Position numbers and translations under genes: made by a program. Below, one piece after another: positions 17,573-26,786 of a stretch of DNA of 64,000 nt. The notes below the pieces were generated by a model, which worked only from the letters and a program-made list of their open reading frames with translations, ran no database searches and was not told the DNA's origin. Position 1 is the first letter of the stretch, and each line of letters opens with the position of its first letter. Source of the stretch: an uncultured bacterium (GTDB lineage Bacteria; Planctomycetota; UBA1135; GCA-002686595); assembly GCA_937896235.1 (NCBI GenBank), contig CALBMX010000075.1, positions 1 through 64,000 of the forward strand. Direction: 5' to 3'.

Positions 17573-18199
17573 TTAGGGCTGGGAGGGAGGCTCTTCGGGG
17601 AGCGAAGCGGGTGGCTCAAATAGTCCTCGCTCCCGGAATACATTTCGAGCGGCCAGCACTCTGCTCGCGTAGGTCAACGTGCTCGATTTACCAGCGGCCA
17701 GCCTGCCTTCACGCCACGCTTCGTAGCTGCCGGCCTCCTCAATCCAGCCCCGCAACCTTCCACGGCCCGCGTTGTAGGCGACTAGGGAGCGCTCAACCTC
17801 TTGCCCTTCATGTTTCAGAACCCAAGCGAAGTAGTTCGACCCCAGCCGAATGTTCAACTCGGGATTTGTGAGTAGATCGGATTTGCTTGGACTGTTGAGT
17901 CCCAACTTCAGAGCCTGCTCCACCGCTGTCGGCATCATCAGCTGCATCAACCCCATCGCTTTTGCATCCGACTGTGCGTTCACGCGACCACTGCTCTCTG
18001 CGAAGACAATCCCAGCCAGAAGGTACGGATCGACGCCACTCTCCACAGACGCGGAAGCGATGGCATCTCGATGACCGGACACGCGCTCGTACCCTCCGCG
18101 ATTCCGAACCGTCTCCATGAGCGGATCCAGGACTGCGCGCTCGGCAAAGGTCCACAGCAAGAAGAGGCTGCCCAAGAGGATGGCAAAGCGCACAACCAT
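17573..18199 (-). CDS. Membrane-anchored lytic transglycosylase (SLT domain)
   Basis: About 208 residues. An N-terminal anchor (FAILLGSLFLLWTF) is followed by a soluble-lytic-transglycosylase domain: catalytic Glu68 in AESSG, then AMGLMQLMMPTA, and later NIRLGSNYFAW and SLVAYNAGRGRL. These enzymes cleave murein to 1,6-anhydro products in the periplasm. ATG 18199 is chosen because AAGGGG lies 6 bases upstream; GTG 18331, which overlaps the stop of the HEAT-repeat gene, would add 44 residues and is possible. A murein enzyme implies a peptidoglycan wall in this organism. Confidence 0.88.
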   Translation of the reverse strand: MVVRFAILLGSLFLLWTFAERAVLDPLMETVRNRGGYERVSGHRDAIASASVESGVDPYLLAGIVFAESSGRVNAQSDAKAMGLMQLMMPTAVEQALKLGLNSPSKSDLLTNPELNIRLGSNYFAWVLKHEGQEVERSLVAYNAGRGRLRGWIEEAGSYEAWREGRLAAGKSSTLTYASRVLAARNVFRERGLFEPPASLPEEPPSQP

Positions 18200-18327
18200 T
18201 CGGCGCCCCTTAGGAGTGTCCGAAAGGTTCACTCCGGACCCAACGCCGAGCTCACTCACCGCCGCGTTAGAAGTCAAAAAATGATCGAAGGTCCTATCTT
18301 GCAAGCTCACCTTTTGGCCTCGAGGTT

Positions 18328-21300
18328 TCACTCGGTGCTCGATGGCTTGCCGTTTAGAAGGGGCTCGGAGGGCTCCAACTCTTTGGCAGCGCTCGCCTCT
18401 TGCGCCTCAAGGAGGAAGTGTTTCTCGAGGCGCACCTCAAGGTCATCGCACCATAAGGTTAGCCGTGTACCAGCCGGGGGAATCTTTCCGATGTCCACCC
18501 CAAGCATACGCTGCAACTCACGCCGGGCTCTCTCGACTAGAAAAGGTAAAGCGCTTGTCTCCCCACGAAGTATCGATAGAAGTCCAAGGCCTCCCTCAAC
18601 CGTGCCGCCGCCCAGAAGCGTCTCATTGGAGCCGTACATTGAAAGATCGGCGGCTCGCAGCGCGTCGCTGAACCATATGGTTGGATTGTCGGACACCTTG
18701 CGATCCCACCATCCCCAGTAGGCGCCGGCGGGGTTGGGCTCGGCGGAGTAGTCAACGCAAGTTAGTACGGCGAGCTCGTTGGCGAGCACGGAATCGGAGG
18801 GGTTGTCCGTCATCATCGTCAAGAGAATCGGTGTCACCTCAAAAACGGCCTGCGCTGAGAGAATAAGTGCTGCCTCGCGGTTGCAATTATTGGTGTGGGA
18901 GCGGGCCAGGCCGAGTAGATCGTTCCAAGCCGGCTCACCGATCCGCGACAGCCCTAGGCTGCCAGCTTTGAAGAGCGGGCCCTCCGGTCCTGCGGCGAAC
19001 ATCGAAGCTAGAAGCGTGGTACTGCGGGGGTCGGCAAGTGCGGCTAACGAGTCAGCAGCGACTTGGCGAAAACGGGGATCTTGCTCCAAGAGTGCAAGGC
19101 GAAGTACCTCGAAGGACTCATCGCTTTTGATACCTGCCAAACCACGCAAAGCGGAGAGGCGTACAATGGGGTCGCCCACTCGCGCTCTCAGTAGGACCTC
19201 ACTCTCAAACTCGGAGAGTCCCGCATTTACGACCGCTCGCACGGTCGCCGCCTCGACGGTGAGCTCGGGATCTGACAAGAGCTGACGCAAAAGCTGAATC
19301 GACTTTTCGTCTTGGTTCCTAGCTAGGATGGGAGCGGCAACGGCCCTAATACCGGGGCGCGGGTCCTGTGCAGCGGACCACTGGAAATCGAGACTGGACG
19401 ACTGCAAAACCATGGAGAGAGGCTCCATCCGCATCAAGTCCGAACCAACAACAAGGACGTCGAGGAGCTCACCCGCTAAATCGGTGACCAAGGGCAAGAC
19501 CTCTCCCGACTCCAGCACAACGGTCCGGCCCGACCGCAGGGCAAGCGTGAGGATCCCGCGCGCTCGCTCTCCGAAAAAGGCCTCGTCGCGCAAGAGATTG
19601 ACTAGAAGAGGGAAGTCCACTTCGCTAGGGACTCCCGGCTTACCATAGATGCGCAAGGCCTCCGCAATCGCCCCATCCCGCTGTTCGACATCAACCATCG
19701 ACACGTTGTCTAACATCAAGTTGACCAATCTGCGGTCGCGCTCGAGTTCGGTATGCTCGGTGTTCCAGAAGGCCGACTCGGCCTGAAAGAATGCGTTGCG
19801 CCCCTCATTCGTAAGCCCGTATTGCACGCCGGGGAACAGCTGCCATAGAGACTCGTCACGGAAAGCACGCAGACTGGCCAAGACCGGTTTCATCCAATCC
19901 GCATTGGCATTCGAACCCAAACGGAAGAGCTTCGCCTGGTCTCCAACTCGTACTTCTAGTTCATTTTCAACGCCTGTAGGTTCCCCAACGAGTCCCGGCA
20001 AGCGGTCCGCTTCAAAAATCCCCGATTGGGAGAGTACCTGCATCAGCTGGGTGCTCTTGTCGGGAACCAACCGAAGCGTCTGGCCGGGGTAGGTGGCATT
20101 TTGGTCGGCTGTCAAGCTGCCAAGCAAACGGAAGCTCTCGGCAGCGGCAGGCGAATACCAGCGCACTTCAAGAATGGCGTGGTCAACAGGCTCGACATTC
20201 ATCACCGCCCGCAAAGCGCTGAACTCACTCGCACTGCTAAGCCACCATTGCTGCCATCGAACTCCATCGTCCCCTAGGAACTGCCCGGTAATCTGACTGA
20301 GGCGCCGAATCGCCGCAGGCCGAACAATGCTGTATTCTGGATAATAGACACCGCCAGAGACGCTTGCGACAAGTGTGTGAGGCACCTCTAGATCAAGGGA
20401 TTCCATGTGCTCTTCCGAGCGAAATCCAATCCCCGCAAGGGCAATCGCGCAAACGGCACTTACAAAGGGTTCCCCTTTGCGCATGTGAATTAATAAGTTG
20501 ATCGCCTCTGCTGCAGGCACAACAGACAGGCCTAATCTGTCTTCAGCTTCGATCACGGTGAGCAGAGCATGCGCGCCGGCGTTGTCATCATAGCCAGCGA
20601 CTCGGGCCTTTAGAATCAAGGCCGCCAAAAGAGGATCACCCTCCCCGGTCACACGCTTGGAGAGTAGTGCCGAGGCGTCAGAGGCGACACGGGCGACTCT
20701 GTCCTCAAGCCCTTCCAGCAATACACTATCGACGTCCGAACCTGGATAGGCGGCGAGCAATTCGAGAGCGAGCGAACGAGCGTCTGAGCGCTCCGATCCT
20801 GCCATGGTGAACAGTGTTGGTCTATCGACCACCGTTACCCGTTCACGGTATTGTTTCGCTGCAATCTTGCGCACTGCGCTTCGCTTGTGATCTAGGAGCT
20901 TGACAAGTAGCTCCATTCCGCTTGGCGGGTCGAGAGCTTCGAGTTGCAACGTCAATAGATCTGTCAAAAGCGACGTTGGCAATTTCACGTCCAATCGCGC
21001 TCGCACAAGACTTTGATCGAGGGGCCGATCCCCGAGTAACAGTGCTTTGGCTGAGGCAAGGACGATGCCGGTGTTTTCATCCACGAGCCCCTGCCGAGCT
21101 GCGGAAAGACCGAGTGCCCCCATCGATGCCAAGCTCAATGCCGCCTCGCCCAAAATCTCCTCTGCGGGGTTTCTCAGGCCGCGGAGGTGATCAAAGATGG
21201 CTCCCGCAGCAGCTTCTTCAGCTGTCGCCGATGCCCAGCCCGCTTCACCCTGCACGGGAGCACCCGAGCTTTTGGGCCGATCGGGAGTTACTAGACCGCC

Positions 21301-21492
21301 TGGTACCTCAATACCGGGCCGTCTGGGCCGGACATCCCCCCGTGCGGTGGAGGGAAGCTCCACGCCACCTCTTGTAGAGGGGGCCGGTTTCACAGGAATC
21401 TCCTTTCGATCCCCTTTGTCGGGTAGATCCAGCTGGGCGGAAGCGGGGAGAGCGGCGAAAGCGAGGGAGATAAGTACGAGGAGTTTCTTCAT
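18328..21492 (-). CDS. Large secreted HEAT-repeat protein
   Basis: 1054 residues. A signal peptide (KKLLVLISLAFAALPASAQ) is followed by a Pro-rich linker and then HEAT-like helical repeats over most of the length, for example SVRKIAAKQY-like, VVRLSALRGLAGIKSDESFE and RFRQVAADSLAALADPRSTT segments. Such alpha-solenoids are protein-binding scaffolds. A region at about 480-560 is more beta-like. No catalytic motif is seen. ATG 21492 is chosen since the signal peptide starts there. It is followed closely by the transglycosylase gene, so the two may form an envelope operon. Confidence 0.75.
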   Translation of the reverse strand: MKKLLVLISLAFAALPASAQLDLPDKGDRKEIPVKPAPSTRGGVELPSTARGDVRPRRPGIEVPGGLVTPDRPKSSGAPVQGEAGWASATAEEAAAGAIFDHLRGLRNPAEEILGEAALSLASMGALGLSAARQGLVDENTGIVLASAKALLLGDRPLDQSLVRARLDVKLPTSLLTDLLTLQLEALDPPSGMELLVKLLDHKRSAVRKIAAKQYRERVTVVDRPTLFTMAGSERSDARSLALELLAAYPGSDVDSVLLEGLEDRVARVASDASALLSKRVTGEGDPLLAALILKARVAGYDDNAGAHALLTVIEAEDRLGLSVVPAAEAINLLIHMRKGEPFVSAVCAIALAGIGFRSEEHMESLDLEVPHTLVASVSGGVYYPEYSIVRPAAIRRLSQITGQFLGDDGVRWQQWWLSSASEFSALRAVMNVEPVDHAILEVRWYSPAAAESFRLLGSLTADQNATYPGQTLRLVPDKSTQLMQVLSQSGIFEADRLPGLVGEPTGVENELEVRVGDQAKLFRLGSNANADWMKPVLASLRAFRDESLWQLFPGVQYGLTNEGRNAFFQAESAFWNTEHTELERDRRLVNLMLDNVSMVDVEQRDGAIAEALRIYGKPGVPSEVDFPLLVNLLRDEAFFGERARGILTLALRSGRTVVLESGEVLPLVTDLAGELLDVLVVGSDLMRMEPLSMVLQSSSLDFQWSAAQDPRPGIRAVAAPILARNQDEKSIQLLRQLLSDPELTVEAATVRAVVNAGLSEFESEVLLRARVGDPIVRLSALRGLAGIKSDESFEVLRLALLEQDPRFRQVAADSLAALADPRSTTLLASMFAAGPEGPLFKAGSLGLSRIGEPAWNDLLGLARSHTNNCNREAALILSAQAVFEVTPILLTMMTDNPSDSVLANELAVLTCVDYSAEPNPAGAYWGWWDRKVSDNPTIWFSDALRAADLSMYGSNETLLGGGTVEGGLGLLSILRGETSALPFLVERARRELQRMLGVDIGKIPPAGTRLTLWCDDLEVRLEKHFLLEAQEASAAKELEPSEPLLNGKPSSTE

Positions 21493-21702
21493 AGGGAGAT
21501 TGGCAAGGGCTTCCAAAGCTACCCCCGCCAAGCCCACAGGATACCGCCTGTGCACCCTCCTGCGGGTGGAATCACCCCTAGATTAGCCCGATGCGAGTTG
21601 AGACCGACCATCTCTCAAGGTCAGTTAGCAAAAGTCCGATCTTGACCATTGGAGATCCCAATACCACCTTTCCTTGATTCGAAGACTCCTCCCCCCCCAA
21701 AA

Positions 21703-23220
21703 ATGACCACGATCCAGCCCTCATTCACCCTTCCGCACGAGATTCTGCATGCGGATTCTCTACCAAGTCTTCCGGCTGTGGCCCTAGAGGTCCTTCGGCT
21801 GACGGCGGAAGAGGGAACAACCCTTGATGACCTCGCCGACGCGATTTCCCGAGACCCTGCGCTCTCCGCAAAGCTGCTGAAGCTCTCCAACTCGTCGCTT
21901 TTCTCTATGGGCCACGAGGTCTCTACGCTTCAAAAAGCGACCATGGTTCTCGGAATGAAGTCCGTCATGTTGATGGCTCTGTCATTCTCCCTAGCTGAGA
22001 CGATCCCCAAGAAGGTGAATGGTGGCCCATTCGACTATTCCGACTATTGGCACCGCAGCCTCGTTGGCGCCGTCGCGGGTCGCCAGTTGGCCACCCACGC
22101 GGGGCACCCCGAGCTCGCGGATGAGGCATTCTTGTGCGGCCTACTCGCCAGTTTTGGTGGTTTAGTCATGGCTGAATGCTTGCCCGTCGATTACTCAGAA
22201 GTCCTAACCATGTCTGATGGCAACTGGCCGACCACCGAGATTGAAGACCAATACATGGGGTTCAACCAATCGGACATCATCATGGCCCTGCTTGACTCCT
22301 GGTCGATCCCCCCACTGCTTTCAAAATCGGTCGGCTACATGCAGAGGCCGCAGAAACTACCAAGAGGCCTCACCGAGGAGATCCGTAACCTTACGGCCAT
22401 TATGACCCTCACGGCCCTAACAACCCGAGTCATCTGCGATCGTGACAAAGGGCGTCACCTACGCCTGCTCCAAAAATGGGGTGGTGCCAAGTACAGCATG
22501 ACGCGCGAAGTCCTGAACACCTTTTTGCACGGGCTTGAGAGTGGCATCAAAGAGACGGCCAGTATGCTCCAGGTCGATCTTCCGAACTCGAGGCACGAAG
22601 ACATACTCAAAGTCGCTCGCGAACACCTGCTCGCCTTGAGTCTCGGCAACACTCACATGCTACAAACCACCGAGCAGACCAATAAGTCCCTCGAAATGGA
22701 GAAGCTAGTGCTCCACGAAAGAGCGACGACGGACGCCCTCTCGGGATTACCAAACCGGGCTGCGCTTGATGAGAGGTTGAGGGTGGAGATCGAGTCCCGA
22801 CTCAACCGGAAGAAACCCCTTCTTTTGGGTGTCATCATGATCGACATCGATCACTTCAAAATCTTCAACGACACCAAAGGGCATGCTGCTGGTGACGAGG
22901 TTATCCGATGCGTGGGCGCTGCTCTCGCTGATGTACTGCGCCCCGAGGATTTCGGAGCTCGCTACGGTGGCGAGGAGTTCACGGTCATCATGCCGCTCAC
23001 GACAAGAGAGTCTGCCCTAGCCGTAGCCGAGCGTATTCGATCCCGAATCGAATACCTCGAATGTGATTTTAACGGTGAGGTTTTGAAGGTGACCGTCAGC
23101 TTAGGCTGCGCCACCCTAGAGTGCGCTCAGTCCAACCTCGATGGCGAACGACTGATCGCTGCGGCTGACGCGAAACTCTATCAGGCGAAAGAGTCTGGCC
23201 GAAACCAAGTCGCGCATTAG
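21703..23220 (+). CDS. HDOD-GGDEF signalling protein (probable diguanylate cyclase)
   Basis: 505 residues. An HDOD domain spans about 15-220 (SLPSLPAVALEVLRL, ISRDPALSAKLLKLSNS). A helical linker (300-340) leads to a GGDEF domain (341-505) with the intact active-site motif GGEEF (422-426). The product-inhibition site RxxD (RPED, 413-416) lies at the canonical five-residue spacing. It should make cyclic di-GMP from two GTP, controlled by the HDOD sensor region. The true start is ATG 21703, preceded by C8-A4 rather than an SD. It ends one base before the convergent glycosyltransferase gene. Confidence 0.93.
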   Translation: MTTIQPSFTLPHEILHADSLPSLPAVALEVLRLTAEEGTTLDDLADAISRDPALSAKLLKLSNSSLFSMGHEVSTLQKATMVLGMKSVMLMALSFSLAETIPKKVNGGPFDYSDYWHRSLVGAVAGRQLATHAGHPELADEAFLCGLLASFGGLVMAECLPVDYSEVLTMSDGNWPTTEIEDQYMGFNQSDIIMALLDSWSIPPLLSKSVGYMQRPQKLPRGLTEEIRNLTAIMTLTALTTRVICDRDKGRHLRLLQKWGGAKYSMTREVLNTFLHGLESGIKETASMLQVDLPNSRHEDILKVAREHLLALSLGNTHMLQTTEQTNKSLEMEKLVLHERATTDALSGLPNRAALDERLRVEIESRLNRKKPLLLGVIMIDIDHFKIFNDTKGHAAGDEVIRCVGAALADVLRPEDFGARYGGEEFTVIMPLTTRESALAVAERIRSRIEYLECDFNGEVLKVTVSLGCATLECAQSNLDGERLIAAADAKLYQAKESGRNQVAH

Positions 23221-24633
23221 CTATGCGGAGGAGTCCCGGCCCAAGATGCGCTTCCAAATGGCGCGCGTTTTGGGCAAGGATGATTTCCTCTGCTTGTCGA
23301 GGTGCTCAATATGGCCATGCATGCCATTCGCCCAGTCCTCGACCATTTTCGCCTTCTCTAAGACCCGGTGAATCGAGTCCGTCAGCTCCGCATCCCCAGG
23401 CCCCCGCTTAGCGCCCAGCTCCAGCGCATTGGAAAACACTACCTCGAGTCGGTCGAGATGGTTGACCTTCGAATAGCGCTCTCCATCAGCTAAGCAGCCG
23501 GCAGAGAGTCTTTGGAAGACCTCGCGGTCGCCCAGCAGCTCGATCAATTTCAGTGCTAGATCAGCGGGATCTCGAGGCTTTGCGAGCATCCCTGTTTCAT
23601 TGGGTCGAACCATCGACGGTAGTCCCGCGATGTCACTTGCAACCATCGGCAAGCCCGAGAGCAGACTCTCATAACACGTGAGTGGAGAGTTTTCACACCA
23701 CACTGAGGGCAAGACTTGGGCAGAGGCTCGCGCCATAAAACGAATAACCTCTTCATGGGGCACTTTGCCGTGCAGAATGACACTCTCCTGCAGGCCAAGC
23801 CGCTGGACTTGAGCGGCGAGCTCACCGGCAACGGGCCCATCCCCCACAAGCGAAAGCTTCGCATCGGGTAGAGATTGAAGAATCTCGGGCATGGCGTCGA
23901 TTAGAAAGTTGAGGCCCTTCTCCGCCGCAAGGCGGCCCACAAAAAGCATGCGGTGAGGCTCGCGCTCAACTTCAGCTAAAGCTGCGTCAAACACCTCTTG
24001 CCCACCAAAACTCTCTGGCTCGATCCAAAGAGGAAGTGCCAAGGATGGCGTTAGATTGTGGGTTTCCGCCATGTCTGCCAAAAACGCGCTCGGGGCGGTA
24101 AAGGACGTTACCGAATCCCGAATCGCACGCAATCTTGCTATCGCCGCCAACACGATGCGCGCGTCAAAAGGATAGTTGGACTCGCAGCCGCGCTCGAAGC
24201 ATTTTTGCCCTGGCCCCCCCTCGCAAACCCGGAACTGCTGGGTCTCAGAGGGAGGCACAACACACCATCCATTAGGGCAGAGCAGGCTCCAATCGTGGAT
24301 GGTCATCACAATTGGTGCGCCCGCCTCGGCGAGTACGCGGGCAAACTCTGCGGGGAAAGAGTAGGTGTTGTGGAGGTGGATTAGGTCGGGTTGAAAGCGC
24401 GCCATGAACACCCGGAGGGCCTCGTGGAGCTCGCTGTCCGAGATCAGGTGTCCCGCATGAAAGTCGGGACGCCGCACAACCCGTACACGCTCTTCATCGA
24501 TGTCTTCGTCGGGACTTCCAGCGAAGATTGCGACGTCGTGCCCACGCTCACCGAGTCCGGCAGCGACCTGGTGCATGTAGATTTCTGCGCCCCCCACAGG
24601 TCTGTAGAAGGTCGTCACTTCAAGTATGCGCAT
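23221..24633 (-). CDS. GT4-family glycosyltransferase
   Basis: 470 residues. The GT-B N-terminal domain begins EVTTFYRPVGGAEIY. A Cys-rich insert (about 120-160, with LLCPNGWC and GCESNYPF) is found in several GT4 enzymes. The C-terminal domain carries FVGRLAAEKGLNFL, LVGDGP and the nucleotide-sugar loop SGLPMVASDIAGLP. It transfers a sugar from an activated donor with retention; the acceptor is unknown. An extra C-terminal helical tail of about 60 residues is unusual. It lies apart from the main envelope cluster, upstream on the strand of recG's terminus and 8 bases from it. Confidence 0.9.
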   Translation of the reverse strand: MRILEVTTFYRPVGGAEIYMHQVAAGLGERGHDVAIFAGSPDEDIDEERVRVVRRPDFHAGHLISDSELHEALRVFMARFQPDLIHLHNTYSFPAEFARVLAEAGAPIVMTIHDWSLLCPNGWCVVPPSETQQFRVCEGGPGQKCFERGCESNYPFDARIVLAAIARLRAIRDSVTSFTAPSAFLADMAETHNLTPSLALPLWIEPESFGGQEVFDAALAEVEREPHRMLFVGRLAAEKGLNFLIDAMPEILQSLPDAKLSLVGDGPVAGELAAQVQRLGLQESVILHGKVPHEEVIRFMARASAQVLPSVWCENSPLTCYESLLSGLPMVASDIAGLPSMVRPNETGMLAKPRDPADLALKLIELLGDREVFQRLSAGCLADGERYSKVNHLDRLEVVFSNALELGAKRGPGDAELTDSIHRVLEKAKMVEDWANGMHGHIEHLDKQRKSSLPKTRAIWKRILGRDSSA

Positions 24634-24641
24634 AGCGAAGC

Positions 24642-26786
24642 TTACCCGTCTTGGCTTGGCCTAGCGAGTAGCTCTTGGCAAAGCTGGGCATCGGATTGAA
24701 CTAGTCGGGTGGCCTGGTCAAAGAGCCTCATATCAAGCTGGTGCAAACCCTCCAGGTTCTCACCACTCTGTCGCACACCTGCCAAGTCCCCCATCCCGCG
24801 CTTCTCCAAGTCAGCTTCCGCTATAACAAACCCATCTTGTGTCGATTCGAGCAGGCGGAAGCGCTCTTCGCCCGACTTTTGCCCCAGTAGCAAGCACCAT
24901 GGGTCACCACCTTGGCCGCGCCCGATTCGCCCGCGTAGCTGGTGTAGCTGCGCCAGGCCAAATCGCTCCGCATCTTCAATCACAATGATCGTCGCTTCTG
25001 GCACATCCACACCAACCTCGATCACTGTCGTGCCTATGAGGAGTTGAGATTCCCCCGCTGTGAATCGAGCAAAACGAGCGCGGCGCTCTTCGGGCTGCAG
25101 GCGACCGTGAACGAGCTCGATGCCAAATCGCGCAAGAGGGCCATCCTTCAGCCAATCGAACACCTCGACGACACCCCGCCCACCGCGCTCCGCCTCCGTG
25201 CTGTCGATCCTTGGCAAGACCCAAAACGCGCGCTCCCCCGCATCGAGTCGCTCCTCGAGAAGTCCACGGATCTTTCGGCGTTCAGCTCCCCGTACCCAGC
25301 GCGTTCGCACGGTGCCTCGCCCGACCGGCTTTTCGTCGATGACGGCAAAGTCGAGGTCGCCATGCAGAACCAAAGCCAAGGACCGCGGTATCGGAGTCGC
25401 GGTCATATGAAGCACATGGGCGTCCGGAATCACACCAACGGAGCTTCCAACTTGGGCAAGACGCTCCCGCTGCCCAACCCCAAAGCGGTGTTGCTCATCG
25501 ATCACACACAGTCCGAGTGCCCCAAAAGCTACGTCCTTAGAGAACAGAGCGTGCGTGCCGAAGACGACCATCGGGCGGCCCGCTAAAACTCCGGCCAGCA
25601 GCTTGCGTCTGGTCGCTGCTGGGATGGAGCCGGTTAGCAGACAGCAGTCGATCCCCTCTTTGCGTAGCAGCTCCCGCTGGCCACCAAAATGCTGCTCGGC
25701 GAGCACCTCGGTTGGAGCCATAAACGCGACCTGTGCGCCACTCTTGACCACGGCGATTGACGCGCAAAGTGCGACCGCTGTTTTTCCTGAGCCGACATCG
25801 CCTTGGATTAGGCGGCCCATGGGAACCTGGCTCGCCATGTCAGCGAGCAGCTCGCCGATAACTCGCTTTTGGGCGCCGGTAAATGGGAACGGGAAGAGTT
25901 GTTCCAGGGCCCTCACTGCGGCGCTGTTGTCGTCCTCGAATCCGGGCACGGACACGCGGAGCGCTCGGCCGGATTGACGTGAGAGACGGCGCTTGTGCAG
26001 CTCTGCGGACAACTTCAAGAGCCCCTCAAAAGCTAGGCGAGAGAGCGCCTCACCATAGGTGAGTTGACTCGCGGGCTTGTGTAGGTTTTGAACGGCCTCA
26101 CTTAGCTTTGGAAAGCCGAGGGCTGCGAGCTGATCGTCACTAAGGCAGTCCTGAAGGTCGGGGCCGTAACGGTCGAGCGCGGCGTGAATGAGCCCGCGTA
26201 AGTACTCTTGGCCTACACCCTCCGTAAGCGAATAGATCGGCTCTAACGCGCCGGGTTCGGGGAGCGACCGATCGGGCCTGGCTACACGGGGCGTCAACAA
26301 GGCCGGGCCATTTTTCGTATTGACTAGACTCCCCAAGAGCTCGACCTCGTCTCCAACGGAAAAGAGGTCGCGCAGCCACGGTTGGTTAAAAAAGAGGGCA
26401 TCCATTTGCCCGCTCTCATCTTTCACAGCTACACGAAGGGTTGAGCGCCTGCCGCCCTGCCGGAACATTCGCATGGACACTACAATCCCAGCAATCCGAT
26501 AAATGGAAAGACTGCGCGATGGGTCCACGGGTTTGCCATGGCCCCCTCCGGAGGTCTCGTCTCGAATAGGCCCATCGACGACAAGTCCACGGAGCGCGGC
26601 AATGGGCAAGCGGCTTGGAGCCTCGTCCAACCGGCGCGGACGTAAGGTCAAGAGGTCGCGAATCGAAAACACACCAAGATTCTCTAGCAGCGCTGCGCGC
26701 CCGGGCCCGACTCCTGAGAGTACTGTCGTCGAGAGGCGTGCGAGGTCGAGCCGATTCGCGGTCTCGTCTGGCTCAACCTTGCTCAC
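24642..26786 (-). CDS. recG: ATP-dependent DNA helicase RecG
   Basis: 714 residues, close to the usual length. Wedge/OB-fold domain lies at about 95-175. Helicase motif I is GDVGSGKT (329-336), motif II DEQH (430-433) within the RecG-typical VIDEQHRFGVGQR, motif III MTATPIPRSL, and motif VI QLHQLRGRIGRG. RecG remodels stalled forks and branch-migrates Holliday junctions. Its GTG start overlaps the stop of the preceding gene (GTGA), so it is co-transcribed with an unrelated secreted protein. Confidence 0.97.
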   Translation of the reverse strand: MSKVEPDETANRLDLARLSTTVLSGVGPGRAALLENLGVFSIRDLLTLRPRRLDEAPSRLPIAALRGLVVDGPIRDETSGGGHGKPVDPSRSLSIYRIAGIVVSMRMFRQGGRRSTLRVAVKDESGQMDALFFNQPWLRDLFSVGDEVELLGSLVNTKNGPALLTPRVARPDRSLPEPGALEPIYSLTEGVGQEYLRGLIHAALDRYGPDLQDCLSDDQLAALGFPKLSEAVQNLHKPASQLTYGEALSRLAFEGLLKLSAELHKRRLSRQSGRALRVSVPGFEDDNSAAVRALEQLFPFPFTGAQKRVIGELLADMASQVPMGRLIQGDVGSGKTAVALCASIAVVKSGAQVAFMAPTEVLAEQHFGGQRELLRKEGIDCCLLTGSIPAATRRKLLAGVLAGRPMVVFGTHALFSKDVAFGALGLCVIDEQHRFGVGQRERLAQVGSSVGVIPDAHVLHMTATPIPRSLALVLHGDLDFAVIDEKPVGRGTVRTRWVRGAERRKIRGLLEERLDAGERAFWVLPRIDSTEAERGGRGVVEVFDWLKDGPLARFGIELVHGRLQPEERRARFARFTAGESQLLIGTTVIEVGVDVPEATIIVIEDAERFGLAQLHQLRGRIGRGQGGDPWCLLLGQKSGEERFRLLESTQDGFVIAEADLEKRGMGDLAGVRQSGENLEGLHQLDMRLFDQATRLVQSDAQLCQELLARPSQDG